From Parachlamydiales bacterium (GTDB lineage: Bacteria > Chlamydiota > Chlamydiia > Chlamydiales > SM23-39): DNA of 47,400 nucleotides. The position numbers and the translations under genes are program-made. How positions within the stretch are numbered: the stretch's first letter is position 1; each line of letters opens with the position of its first letter. Location: NCBI GenBank assembly GCA_016931275.1, contig JAFGFA010000025.1, positions 1 through 47,400 on the forward strand, given 5' to 3'. The notes under the pieces are model-generated. The model worked only from the letters and a program-made list of their open reading frames with translations, did not search any database and was not told where the DNA came from. Positions 8,594 through 17,338 of this stretch are shown in pieces.

Positions 8594-9955
8594 CTATTTG
8601 TTTATCCCTTCAACCGAAGGTCCCCATGAAGGAAATCTCTTTCTTCCAGGTCCATGACTTATCTTCTGAGCCCTAGGGTTGTGTAAATTAATCATAAACA
8701 ACTCAGATGATAAGTAATCTTCCGAATTATAGATAATATGGAAATTATCATATGCCCACACGGGATTTTCCTTATTATACCCATCAGTAGTAAGTTGTTG
8801 TTCTTCCTCTGTCTCAAAATCATAAATCCAAATCTGTCTCACACCGTTAGTTTTAGCACTATAAGCGATTTTTTTACCATCATAAGACCACGCCGGAGTA
8901 ACATTATCGCGATTTTTCTTTGTAATTAAATGGACAGAAGGTCGTGATCCCGAAGGAGACTCAGGAACTTTGAGCATATAAATACGAGGAGATCCATCTT
9001 TATCCGATACAAAAGCAAGCATTTTCCCATCAGGAGAAAAGGAAGAAGAGGCTTGAGTCGCTCTGGCAAAAGAAAAAAGCTGCAAAGGCTTTCCCTTGGG
9101 ATGTCCGTTAGAATCATAATATTGCATAAAGAGATCGGGTCTTCCGGCTGCATCTGAAACAAAGGCTATTTTGTCAGCATTTGGAGAAATAGAAGGAAGC
9201 AATTGATTTCCTGGCAATGATAATAAAGGGCGTCCACTATGAGCATCCAGGAAACTATGATATATTTTAGGTTGTCCTTCCCTATAAGAGACATATAAAA
9301 AAGGTTGCCGCAAAGCATATTTTTTGTTCGGAACAAAAAGCGGAGTGACACAGTATCCCTCTTCCTCAATCACTTTTTGAGCATTGTGTCCATCATAATC
9401 ACAGATCCATACTTCCGAGGACCATTTTTTAGAATCACGCCGATCTTCCTTGCGTAATGTATAGAGTATTTTAGTAGCAGCTATGCCCGGCTGTTGCGTA
9501 AAAAAATAGACAATGCGATCGGAAAGAGCATGAATATGACCCCGATCACGACTAATTTCACCAGAAAGAACAACATCCAACTCGGAAGAACTTTTATTGT
9601 CTTGGAAATCAAATAAAAAGATTTTTAAACGATTCACCTCGGCTTTTATCTTTACGACATAAGCGATGTTATGAGCTTTCCACCATTGCCTATTGTTGTC
9701 TATTTGATCCAGAGCAATCTCTTTATCGGAATCAGTTTTGACAACATGAAAACGCCCGCTCTGCGTCAAATCATAGAGTAAAATATCTCTCACAGAAGAC
9801 AAATAAGAAGAATCGTACTGAGATCCTACAGGAGAAATCTTTGAGAGATATAAAGGCACTTGCTCCGTTTTTGTCGATAAAGGAACTTCTATCTCTGAAT
9901 GAGCAAAAAGAATCAAAGGAAGGAACAAGCAGCACTGATATATTTTTCGTATCAT
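8594..9955 (-). CDS. tolB: Tol-Pal system beta-propeller protein TolB
   Basis: The 453-residue product is close to the usual 430. A signal peptide (about 1-20, LPLILFAHS) is followed by the TolB N-terminal domain (SYLSSVRDILLYDLTQSGRF). A six-bladed propeller follows, recognisable from repeated blades such as SPNADKIAFVSDAAGRPDLF, SPDGKMLAFVSDKDGSPRIY and SYDGKKIAYSAKTNGVRQIW. It acts in the periplasm and binds Pal and the TolA-type protein. It sits between the TonB/TolA-like gene (9-base gap) and pal, the standard order. Confidence 0.95.
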   Translation of the reverse strand: MIRKIYQCCLFLPLILFAHSEIEVPLSTKTEQVPLYLSKISPVGSQYDSSYLSSVRDILLYDLTQSGRFHVVKTDSDKEIALDQIDNNRQWWKAHNIAYVVKIKAEVNRLKIFLFDFQDNKSSSELDVVLSGEISRDRGHIHALSDRIVYFFTQQPGIAATKILYTLRKEDRRDSKKWSSEVWICDYDGHNAQKVIEEEGYCVTPLFVPNKKYALRQPFLYVSYREGQPKIYHSFLDAHSGRPLLSLPGNQLLPSISPNADKIAFVSDAAGRPDLFMQYYDSNGHPKGKPLQLFSFARATQASSSFSPDGKMLAFVSDKDGSPRIYMLKVPESPSGSRPSVHLITKKNRDNVTPAWSYDGKKIAYSAKTNGVRQIWIYDFETEEEQQLTTDGYNKENPVWAYDNFHIIYNSEDYLSSELFMINLHNPRAQKISHGPGRKRFPSWGPSVEGINK

Positions 9956-9964
9956 CTTTTTCCC

Positions 9965-10645
9965 TTATTCTTCATTGCGAAACAACACCACGAATTTTTC
10001 TTGTCGGGAGTATTGATTAAACCATGGAAACGACACCTGAAGCAACGTCTTTTTGAGATATTCGGCATTTTTTTGATTTTGCGCATGAAGAATGTAGACA
10101 TGATCAATGCGTCCATCGGTAATCGTCATTTCCAATTTGACCGCTCCATATTCGGGCAGATGCAAATGGCTTTGCAGCTCCATAATTAACCGCTCCTCAA
10201 AAGAACCTTTCTGTTCCTTCTCCGGAGAAGATTTTTGAGAAACAATTTCTATCCTTTTAGGAAGGGTCAGGACTTGGCGGGAAAGGGGTGGCTTTTGATG
10301 CTCTTCTATTTTATTTAATGACGTTTGCATTTTACGCAATAAAGACTGCGCAACAACAGGATTTTTGTGCAAGGAAGAGGTTCTGTCTGTAGCCTCTTTT
10401 TTAAGAATGTTCTTTTTGGAAGAGGAAACAACAGTGTTTACAGGAGACTTCTTATGAGGACTCACAATAGGTTGAACGACCTCTCTCGATGAAGCCTCTT
10501 CAAAAACAATTTCCTTAACCACCAATGGCTTTTCCCGATGATACACCTTAGAGATTTTTGAAGAAACCCATAGCGACATCACAATACCACAATGAGCAAT
10601 CACTACGATATATATTAATTTTTTGTGAGAGGAAAAAATATTCAT
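9965..10645 (-). CDS. TonB/TolA-like energy-transducing protein
   Basis: The product has 226 residues. One N-terminal membrane anchor (about 10-29, LIYIVVIAHCGIVMSLWV) leads to a basic, Ser/Lys-rich periplasmic linker (about 30-145). A C-terminal domain of about 75 residues (FEERLIMELQSHLHLPEYG onward, ending SFPWFNQ and KFVVLFRNEE) has the beta-alpha-beta pattern of TonB/TolA C-terminal domains. It would pass energy from the ExbB/ExbD motor to the outer-membrane TolB-Pal complex. Its start overlaps the exbD stop (ATGA). It is much shorter than E. coli TolA and lacks the long helical domain II, as expected for the chlamydial version. The symbol is left open because TolA and TonB cannot be told apart here. 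Confidence 0.82.
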   Translation of the reverse strand: MNIFSSHKKLIYIVVIAHCGIVMSLWVSSKISKVYHREKPLVVKEIVFEEASSREVVQPIVSPHKKSPVNTVVSSSKKNILKKEATDRTSSLHKNPVVAQSLLRKMQTSLNKIEEHQKPPLSRQVLTLPKRIEIVSQKSSPEKEQKGSFEERLIMELQSHLHLPEYGAVKLEMTITDGRIDHVYILHAQNQKNAEYLKKTLLQVSFPWFNQYSRQEKFVVLFRNEE

Positions 10646-11061
10646 TGAGGTTTTACAATCACATCCATATGCTCATATCCAGCACTTTCTACACTATTTT
10701 TCACAAGCTGATATGTCCCAAAATACCCTTTTTTATCATGAAAAAGCATTGGAACCTCCGTGGGAACATTCTTCTTCCACTCTTTTAAAGCAGCCACCAA
10801 CTCCTTTACACCAACCAAGCGATTATTCAGCCAAATAGTATTATCTTCCTTAACATAAATACAGACCTTGCTCTTGACAAGCTGAGAATGGGCCTGCTGT
10901 TCTCCACTCATGGCTAAATCCACATGATTGATCTCTAAAAGAGGCGCCACTAAAATAAACGTAATCAATACTACAAAAACGACATCAATCAAGGGCGTTA
11001 AATTAATGATCGTCTCTTCAAGATCTCCAGAGCTGGAATATTTGATCCTTCCTTTCATCAT
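10642..11061 (-). CDS. exbD: ExbD/TolR-family proton-channel protein
   Basis: The 139-residue product matches the family's usual size. A cytoplasmic N-terminus ends in INLTPLIDVVFVVLITFIL, one transmembrane helix whose Asp26 is the conserved proton-binding residue of ExbD/TolR. A periplasmic domain follows and ends MDVIVKPQ. Two ATGs are adjacent (11061 and 11058). The first overlaps the exbB stop as TAATG, which indicates coupling. With ExbB it forms the proton-driven motor that powers the TonB/TolA-like protein. Confidence 0.93.
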   Translation of the reverse strand: MMKGRIKYSSSGDLEETIINLTPLIDVVFVVLITFILVAPLLEINHVDLAMSGEQQAHSQLVKSKVCIYVKEDNTIWLNNRLVGVKELVAALKEWKKNVPTEVPMLFHDKKGYFGTYQLVKNSVESAGYEHMDVIVKPQ

Positions 11062-11762
11062 TACATGTCCACTTTTCTATACTGCATTTCTATCGTAATC
11101 AACAACCTGTTGGTAAAATGATCCATATCTTTCGTAAAATCTTTCACAAAATTTTTCAAATAATTATATCCGACCAGGGCAGGTATTGCCACGACCAATC
11201 CGATGACCGTTGTCGTCAACGCCATGGAAAGTCCTGAAAGGACCTGTATATTTCCACCGGACAGCGAATGAGCCTGCAGCTCGGAAAATGTCAACAAAAT
11301 ACCCCATACGGTTCCCAACAGGCCCAAAAACGGTGCTAACGTAACAACAGTGGATAAGAGAAACAAATTCTTTCCTAATGATTTTGTAATGGAAGCAATG
11401 GTCGTCTCCGCATAGGAATGCAACAGATCAATATCCCCCTCAGAGAGATATACTTCTCCCTCTTTAGGTAAAAAAAATTGATTTTTATGCAATACCTCTA
11501 CCGTTTTTCCTTTGACCGCATCAAAAATCTGAGCAAACGGATGCGAAGAACCCTTTCCTTTTGTGGTAAAATGTAAAATAGACGATTGGGAAAATATTTT
11601 TTCATATTCAGCACAATTCTTTCGAATCGTCCAGGAAATTTTCGCCTTATACAGTAAAAGCACCCAGGAAATAATCGACAGAAAAAAAAGCCCCAAAAAA
11701 ATCATCTTCCCAAAAAAATCTGATTGCTCAAAAGAGTGGAAAAAAGTAGACCCGATGATCAT
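11061..11762 (-). CDS. exbB: ExbB/TolQ-family proton-channel protein
   Basis: From the preferred start the product has 233 residues, with three membrane segments: one near the N-terminus ([19 protein letters not shown]) and two around [17 protein letters not shown] and [19 protein letters not shown]. The latter pair carries the conserved Gly/Thr-rich channel signature of the MotA/TolQ/ExbB family. An alternative ATG at 11795 adds 11 polar residues. I chose 11762 because GGAG (11773-11770) sits seven bases upstream, whereas the AGGAG of the 11795 start is only two bases away and is buried in a hairpin (11798-11817). This is the first gene of the Tol-Pal run. Confidence 0.92.
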   Translation of the reverse strand: MIIGSTFFHSFEQSDFFGKMIFLGLFFLSIISWVLLLYKAKISWTIRKNCAEYEKIFSQSSILHFTTKGKGSSHPFAQIFDAVKGKTVEVLHKNQFFLPKEGEVYLSEGDIDLLHSYAETTIASITKSLGKNLFLLSTVVTLAPFLGLLGTVWGILLTFSELQAHSLSGGNIQVLSGLSMALTTTVIGLVVAIPALVGYNYLKNFVKDFTKDMDHFTNRLLITIEMQYRKVDM

Positions 11763-11797
11763 TATACATCTCCATTTTGTTCTATTCTGCCCCATTG

Positions 11798-11817
11798 CTC
11801 CTTTTTAGAAAAAGGAG
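11798..11817 (-). promoter_or_regulatory. Perfect 9-bp hairpin in the exbB leader
   Basis: On the minus strand the sequence is CTCCTTTTT, then CT, then AAAAAGGAG, a perfect inverted repeat. Its right arm is the only Shine-Dalgarno-like stretch for the upstream ATG at 11795. Folded, it would hide that site and favour initiation at 11762. On the plus strand the same repeat is followed by GATTTTT and could act as a weak terminator ahead of tatD. Which role is real cannot be decided from sequence. Confidence 0.4.
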
Positions 11818-11911
11818 GATTTTTCCTATATAATACGATCTTAAAATATCCCCCTCATTTTACAATAAAAAAAACGTTCTGTGTAACTCTTAAAAAAGAT
11901 ACAGTAAGTAT

Positions 11912-12667
11912 ATGTACCATTTCACTGATGCCCACGCTCATCTCTCTTCTCTCTCTGAGGAAGCCATTGTGCATTGCTTAGACCATGCGCAACAATGCAA
12001 CGTCCAAACGATTATCAATGTCTGCTCAGATCTTCCTTCCTTATTAAAAGCAAAAAATTTCCATCAAAAAGGATTATTTCATATTGGAGCTACCGCTCCT
12101 CATGCTATCGAAAAAAATGGAGAATCTGAATGGCCTTTTTTTGAAGAGGCCGCCAGAACAGGATTTTTAAAAGCTATTGGAGAAACCGGTCTTGATTATC
12201 ATTATCATCAATCCTCTGCCCCTATGCAAAAAAAATTCTTATCGCGCTACCTTTCATTGGCTGTTTCGTTAGATCTTCCTTTAGTGTTGCATTGCAGAGA
12301 AGCCTTTTTCGATCTTTTTTCCGTTTTCGACAAGGCTCATAAAGGTTCTGTTATGATCCATTGTTTTACAGGAACGTTAGAAGAAGCTCGGCAGGCACTA
12401 GACCGCGGATGGCTTATTTCCATCAGCGGAATCGTCACCTTTTCCAAAAGCTCCTCTTTACGAGAAACGGTCCAATACATTCCCCTTGATTCCTTGTTAA
12501 TAGAAACCGATTCCCCTTATTTGGCGCCGGAACCTTACCGAGGCAAAATGAATGAACCGGCCTTTGTGGTCGAAGTTGCCAAAACAGTCGCAGCCCTCAA
12601 ACAACGTTCTCTGGAAGAGATTGCAAAGATCACCACGGATAATGCCATACGTTTTTTTAAACTCTGA
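11912..12667 (+). CDS. tatD: TatD-family metal-dependent DNase
   Basis: The 251-residue product is full length. Metal ligands are in place: HxH at H8/H10 (DAHAHLSS), Glu in IGETGLDYHY, His in LVLHCREAF and MIHCFTG, and Asp in IETDSPYLAP. The TIM-barrel amidohydrolase fold is complete to the typical NAIRFF end. TatD proteins are 3'-5' exodeoxyribonucleases, and other substrates are claimed for bacterial members. It is divergent from the Tol-Pal run, with 149 bases between its start and the exbB start. No obvious Shine-Dalgarno precedes the ATG. Confidence 0.93.
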   Translation: MYHFTDAHAHLSSLSEEAIVHCLDHAQQCNVQTIINVCSDLPSLLKAKNFHQKGLFHIGATAPHAIEKNGESEWPFFEEAARTGFLKAIGETGLDYHYHQSSAPMQKKFLSRYLSLAVSLDLPLVLHCREAFFDLFSVFDKAHKGSVMIHCFTGTLEEARQALDRGWLISISGIVTFSKSSSLRETVQYIPLDSLLIETDSPYLAPEPYRGKMNEPAFVVEVAKTVAALKQRSLEEIAKITTDNAIRFFKL

Positions 12668-12797
12668 TATTTTAAGCCTTTCATAGAGAAATACAGATCT
12701 CTTGTCTAAAAATATCTTGCGTCCTTAAAACTCTTTTTATCTACGGTTGCGAAAAAAGAAGAATTTTTTCTAATGTAATTTTCAGGAGATTTAAATC

Positions 12798-15314
12798 ATG
12801 CGTCATTTTTTTTGGATATTGTTATTGGCCAGTTCCCTTTCTGCTCAAGAACATTTGTCATTATGCCCCAAACAACCTAACTGGCGGGTTCAGGTTGAAA
12901 ACACTTATCCTAACGGATCGATTGCAGAAATGCTCTACTATAAACCACTAATTTCAGGAGAAGAAGAAGCCGTAAAGCGCCTTCTTTACTTTCCTGAAGG
13001 AACTCTTCAACTAGAAGAAGATGTCTTGGAAATAACGGATCCTTACACCAACCAAAAGAAGATCGTTCCCTCTGGCCAGAGTGTGACATTTTTTTCCAAC
13101 GGGGGAATAGCACGTATAGGATTTTATGATCATGGCAACTATGAAGGATTAGTCAAAACCTTTTATCCTAATGGCAATCTAAAAAGTTTTGTCTATTATG
13201 CACATGGCAAAAAGAATGGAAAAGCAAAAAAGTATTATGAAGACGGAAAAATTCATGAAGAAGGAACCTATATCAACGGTCTATTAGATGGCGAATATCT
13301 TTACTATTATCCTAATGGGAAAAAACAGGCTCTATATCAGTATCAAAATGGCCTGCTAGAAGGAAGATCTCGAGAATGGTACGTCTCCGGCTCGATAAAA
13401 ATGGATCGTTATTTTTCTCATAACAGATTAGAAGGGTCTCCTGCGTATATCGTTTATGATGAAGAGGGCCATCGACAAGAAGAAATACATTACCACAAAG
13501 CAAGACCTCATGGATTACATCAACAATTTCATTCCGATGGAACGATTTCCTATCAAGTACGCTACAAGAAAGGAAAAAAAGAAGGAATGGAACAATTTTT
13601 TTCTAAAGAAGGAACTCTTTTAGGAAAAGGACGATATAAATGGGGAACGGCAATCGGACAACATTGGCGTTATCATGACAATGGCTCTCTTTTTTATAGC
13701 GCCTATTATGATGCCAAAGGGGCTCTTTTATCTCCCATTATGGAATACAATGACCAGGGGCTAAAACAAAAGGAATACTTTCTCGTCCATGGAGCGTTTG
13801 ACGGGCCTTTTTTCTCATGGTATGAGAATGGCTTGAAAAAAACTTGTTTTCACTATCATTTGGGGAAATTAGAAAAGGAACAAAAAGAATTTTATCCTTC
13901 GGGACAATTACAGTGGATAGGATCTTTTCACAACCATCAAAAAGAAGGTGAACATCAAAAATTTTATGAAAATGGGATTCTCGCAGAAAAAGCGACTTAT
14001 TTTCAGGGAAAACTGAACGGCAAAAGAGGCCAATGGTATGAAAGTGGTTCTCCCAAAGAAGAAGCTTATTTCACGGAAGAACTGCTAGACGGTCCTTACA
14101 CTCAATGGCATGAAAACGGAAATATCGCTTATAAGATCCTATTTAATCTTGGAAAGAGAGACGGTTACTATGAGGAGTTTTCTCAAGAAGGATTGCTCTT
14201 ATGTAAGGCAAAATATCAACAAGACTCTTTAGATGGAGAATTTTTACGTTGGTATCCGTCGGGAAAACAGCGAGAAAAATTTTATTTTTCCAAGGGAAAA
14301 AAAGAGGGCCTACATTTTTCTTATTTTGAAAATGGCCTTCTATGTCAAGAAGCCCATTTCATAGATAATCTTTTACAGGGTTCTTACAAACGATGGTATA
14401 ACAATGGGCAACAAGAACTAGATCAACAATATGATCATGGCCTGCCTGTTGGTACACATGTCCACTATTTTGATAACGGGGCTATCGCCAAAAGAACTCA
14501 TTATGATTCACAAGGTCTTCTTCAAGGAGAACAGACCGCATTCTTTCTCAGCGGAACTATGCAATCTTCTTTTCATTATGATCATGGAAAATTAGAAGGT
14601 AAAAAAACTCTATGGAATGAACAAGGAGAGATTATTGAGGAGGCCAATTATACGGCAAATCGGCTCAACGGAAAATTTTTTACACGCCTCCCTGACGGCA
14701 AAGACCTTTTATACACGTATAAAAATAATTTTAAAGAAGGAACCCATGAAGTCCACGAGAAAAATATCTTGGTATACAAGGCCTATTATCACAATGACCT
14801 TCTCGAAGGAGACGCTGTCCATTACAACTTAGAAGGTAAGCTGCTGGCTATCCATCATTATAACGAAGGAAAAAAATCACAAAAATCTTCTTTTTATTCT
14901 CCTCCGGGAATTCTTTATATGGAACTGGAATATGAGAATGACCTGGAAAACGGCCTTTGCCTACAATATTATCCTTCGGGGCAAATAGCTCTTTCCGTTG
15001 AATATCGTGAGGGAAAAAAAGAAGGCATGGAAAAAACCTTTTTCGATACGGGAAGTCTTTCAGGCATCTCTGAATATAAATCCGGAAAACTACACGGGTC
15101 CTCCAAACACTACAATACCGCAGGAACCTTGGTCTTTACCTCAGAATATAAAGAGGGTTTGCGCCATGGATTATTTTGCAAATATTATGATGATGGAAAA
15201 ATCTATGTCGAACAAACTTTTTATGAGGATCAACTTCATGGCACTAAAAAACGCTATGACCAAAATGGAGAGGTCGTGTTATTTCACTATGACCACGGAG
15301 CTCTCATAGATTAA
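12798..15314 (+). CDS. Secreted giant MORN-type (YwqK-like) repeat protein
   Basis: The 838-residue product has a signal peptide (about 1-16, FFWILLLASSLSAQ). Almost all the rest is about 31 tandem units of about 24 residues with the pattern (W/Y)Y-xNG-x-(6)-Y-xxGxxxG, for example FYPNGNLKSFVYYAHGKKNG and WYESGSPKEEAYFTEELLDG. These are MORN_2 / YwqK-type repeats, which form elongated beta-hairpin stacks. Their function is not settled: lipid or protein contact is suggested, and the 'antitoxin' label in databases comes from one Bacillus gene. A good Shine-Dalgarno (CAGGAG) lies nine bases before the ATG. No toxin gene is next to it. The signal peptide points to the periplasm or cell surface, and no anchor or autotransporter domain was seen. 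Confidence 0.85.
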   Translation: MRHFFWILLLASSLSAQEHLSLCPKQPNWRVQVENTYPNGSIAEMLYYKPLISGEEEAVKRLLYFPEGTLQLEEDVLEITDPYTNQKKIVPSGQSVTFFSNGGIARIGFYDHGNYEGLVKTFYPNGNLKSFVYYAHGKKNGKAKKYYEDGKIHEEGTYINGLLDGEYLYYYPNGKKQALYQYQNGLLEGRSREWYVSGSIKMDRYFSHNRLEGSPAYIVYDEEGHRQEEIHYHKARPHGLHQQFHSDGTISYQVRYKKGKKEGMEQFFSKEGTLLGKGRYKWGTAIGQHWRYHDNGSLFYSAYYDAKGALLSPIMEYNDQGLKQKEYFLVHGAFDGPFFSWYENGLKKTCFHYHLGKLEKEQKEFYPSGQLQWIGSFHNHQKEGEHQKFYENGILAEKATYFQGKLNGKRGQWYESGSPKEEAYFTEELLDGPYTQWHENGNIAYKILFNLGKRDGYYEEFSQEGLLLCKAKYQQDSLDGEFLRWYPSGKQREKFYFSKGKKEGLHFSYFENGLLCQEAHFIDNLLQGSYKRWYNNGQQELDQQYDHGLPVGTHVHYFDNGAIAKRTHYDSQGLLQGEQTAFFLSGTMQSSFHYDHGKLEGKKTLWNEQGEIIEEANYTANRLNGKFFTRLPDGKDLLYTYKNNFKEGTHEVHEKNILVYKAYYHNDLLEGDAVHYNLEGKLLAIHHYNEGKKSQKSSFYSPPGILYMELEYENDLENGLCLQYYPSGQIALSVEYREGKKEGMEKTFFDTGSLSGISEYKSGKLHGSSKHYNTAGTLVFTSEYKEGLRHGLFCKYYDDGKIYVEQTFYEDQLHGTKKRYDQNGEVVLFHYDHGALID

Positions 15315-15364
15315 TCAGGATTTCTTGCCTCCCAAAAAGATCCATCGCCCAAACTTAGATGAAT

Positions 15365-15787
15365 TTAGAAGAAAATTTTTCTATCTTCTTTTATGTTGGG
15401 AGAAATCAAATACATCGAGACAAAAGGAAAAATCGAGCCCTTTGCCGTTAGAAAAAATTGATAAGAAGCAGGGTGATCCTCTTCAATCCTATAATAGATT
15501 CCTGAAAAACACCGCGTTTTTTTCTCTTTGGAATCCGTATATAATGTATATCGCATTCCTTGAGCATCTTGTTCCAGATCAAGAAAATAATCACATTGAC
15601 ATAAAAAAGACATTGCACGGCAATACTCAATATCGCTTTTCATTTTTTTTTCTGCATAATAAAAACAGTGTGCCTTCCACAACCGAAAACTTCCGATAGC
15701 CAGCAAAGAGCCCATAGAAAGCAAAAGAACACAGGTCACTAAAATTTCTAACAGTGTAAAAGGACGTTTAATAGTCTTCGTCTTCAT
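15365..15787 (-). CDS. Type II secretion minor pseudopilin-like protein
   Basis: The product has 140 residues from the Met at 15787. A longer reading from 15850 would put 30 residues before the pilin motif, which is unlikely. The N-terminus has the prepilin pattern with F+1 T L L E+5 followed by a hydrophobic helix (ILVTCVLLLSMGSLLAIGSF). The residue before the cleavage site is Pro, not the usual Gly. The C-terminal part has four cysteines and a beta-rich look (GMRYTLYTDS). It overlaps gspG by 20 bases and is the last gene of the secretion operon, so it is probably a GspH/I/J-type tip pseudopilin. Which one is unclear. Confidence 0.68.
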   Translation of the reverse strand: MKTKTIKRPFTLLEILVTCVLLLSMGSLLAIGSFRLWKAHCFYYAEKKMKSDIEYCRAMSFLCQCDYFLDLEQDAQGMRYTLYTDSKEKKTRCFSGIYYRIEEDHPASYQFFLTAKGSIFPFVSMYLISPNIKEDRKIFF

Positions 15788-16154
15788 CTTCTTGTTTTTT
15801 GATCTGCTTATTTTGATTTTTTTGAGAATAGACCAGAATATTTGATCCATTTTTATCCTTTTCTATAATAAATTTCTCTCCCCACGGATCCTTTAAGAGC
15901 TCTTGAGGATTTTCTACCAATCCAGACAGCCGCAAATATCTTAAAGGATTGTTGACAACTAATTCGATCGAATGAATCTTTGCCGCTTCCATCATGAGAA
16001 TATCTCGAATCTTTTTCTGCGCCATTTCCATTTTGAATTCTTTCCCTCGATCTAAAGCCCCTTTGATATTATATCCCACAACGCTACTAATGATTCCAAT
16101 TAAAAAAATCACAATCATAATCTCTAATAAAGTCATTGAATATTTTTTTTTCAT
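15768..16154 (-). CDS. gspG: Major pseudopilin GspG
   Basis: The 128-residue product starts KKKYS|MTLLEIMIVIFLIG: prepilin signal, hydrophobic helix, then an alpha-spine. DPWGEKFIIE near the C-terminus matches the DPWG loop typical of GspG, which binds calcium in the major pseudopilin. The residue at -1 is Ser instead of Gly. The C-terminal tail is very acidic and basic (NKQIKKQEDEDEDY). Its start overlaps the gspF stop (ATGA). It would form the periplasmic pseudopilus that drives secretion through GspD. Confidence 0.88.
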   Translation of the reverse strand: MKKKYSMTLLEIMIVIFLIGIISSVVGYNIKGALDRGKEFKMEMAQKKIRDILMMEAAKIHSIELVVNNPLRYLRLSGLVENPQELLKDPWGEKFIIEKDKNGSNILVYSQKNQNKQIKKQEDEDEDY

Positions 16155-17338
16155 AAAGATCCTACTTTTAAAAAAGATTGTACATCCGTTAAGGGCAGCA
16201 ATACAGATAATACAACAATTCCGACTATTATTCCCAAAATAATCAATAGAAGAGGTTGTAAAATTGTTGGAATGCGTGTCAGCATTTTCTCAACTTCTCC
16301 CTCATAAACTTCGGCAACATTATGAAGTATATGCGCAAAATTTCCGCTTTCTTCCGCCAAAGCAATCATTTGCGTGAAAAAATAGGGAATAGAGGAGCTT
16401 TCTTTTAAGGCATTGCTGAGTTTTCTTCCATCAATCACATATTTTCTCCCTTGGGATAAAATCGCAAAAAGCGGAGGATGGTTCATGACTTCCGCCGAAA
16501 GTTCTAAGGCTTTTTCATAAGCAACTCCTCGTTCGAGCAAGATCGCTAATGTGCGGCTAAACCGTACTAAGGCCATTTTCTGTCGAAGAGGTCCTACAAC
16601 AGGGAATCGATGCAGTGTTCGAACAAGGAGATTTCTCGTTTTAGGAAAAAAAACAAAAAACGTTACCCCACCAAAAATAACCATCAAAACAAGAAAAACA
16701 TACTCTTTTTTCCCATACAGAAACCGACTTGTCGACAATACAGCGGAAGTAAAAGGACTTAAAGAACGCCCTTCAAAAATATCATATAACGAAGGGAGAA
16801 CAAAAAAGAGAATAAAAAAGACGACAACAAAGCTAAATAGCAACAAAATCGCCGGATAAAGACTAGAAGAAACCACCTTTTTTTTCATTTTCTGACGACG
16901 GGCGATCATTCCTGCAATTTCTTCTAAGGTTTGTTCCAACGTTCCGGAATTTTCTGCATTAGCAACCATGGAACAATATAAAATCCCAAAACTTTCCGCA
17001 TGTCTTTGTAAGGCCAAAGAAAGCGTTTTTCCTTCAAGAACCTGGTCTCGAACGTCCAATATTACCGCCCCCATTTTATGTTTTCGGTGTTTTTCTTCTA
17101 AAATGGTTAATGCTTCAAAAATAGGCAAGCCGGCTTTCAACAGACGGGCTAATGAATCCATAAAAAAATAGACCTCTTGTTCGGAAAGGAGTGTTTTTTT
17201 TGCCTCCCTTCGGATAGACAGAAGCAATATTTTCTGCTGTACAAGTTTTTGTTTGGCAAGGTCCATGGTCTGCGCATCAATTACGCTTCGATACTTTTTC
17301 CCCTGCATGGAAATTGCTGTATATCGATAAAGAGGCAT
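16151..17338 (-). CDS. gspF: Type II secretion inner-membrane platform protein GspF
   Basis: From MPLYRYTA the product has 395 residues, the normal family length. The longer frame to 17407 lies inside gspE and is discarded. The chosen ATG overlaps the gspE stop by one base (TAATG). Two T2SSF domains are visible (FFMDSLARLLKAGLPIFEAL and VRFSRTLAILLERGVAYEKAL), separated by membrane segments (LYPAILLLFSFVVVFFILFF and YVFLVLMVIFGGVTFFVFF), with a last one near the C-terminus (IPTILQPLLLIILGIIVGIV). It is the platform contacting the GspE ATPase. Confidence 0.95.
   Translation of the reverse strand: MPLYRYTAISMQGKKYRSVIDAQTMDLAKQKLVQQKILLLSIRREAKKTLLSEQEVYFFMDSLARLLKAGLPIFEALTILEEKHRKHKMGAVILDVRDQVLEGKTLSLALQRHAESFGILYCSMVANAENSGTLEQTLEEIAGMIARRQKMKKKVVSSSLYPAILLLFSFVVVFFILFFVLPSLYDIFEGRSLSPFTSAVLSTSRFLYGKKEYVFLVLMVIFGGVTFFVFFPKTRNLLVRTLHRFPVVGPLRQKMALVRFSRTLAILLERGVAYEKALELSAEVMNHPPLFAILSQGRKYVIDGRKLSNALKESSSIPYFFTQMIALAEESGNFAHILHNVAEVYEGEVEKMLTRIPTILQPLLLIILGIIVGIVVLSVLLPLTDVQSFLKVGSL

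Noticed and set aside
12798-15314. Toxin-antitoxin locus, because the repeats carry the YwqK 'antitoxin' label in databases
   Set aside because: The product is exported and 838 residues long, and neither neighbour looks like a toxin. The label comes from one unrelated case.
15325-15699. Plus-strand open frame of 124 codons after the MORN gene
   Set aside because: It is the antisense shadow of the pseudopilin at 15365-15787, with no Shine-Dalgarno and an unnatural residue mix.
15788-15850. N-terminal extension of the pseudopilin from the Met at 15850
   Set aside because: It would place 30 residues before the pilin cleavage site and lies inside the gspG coding region.
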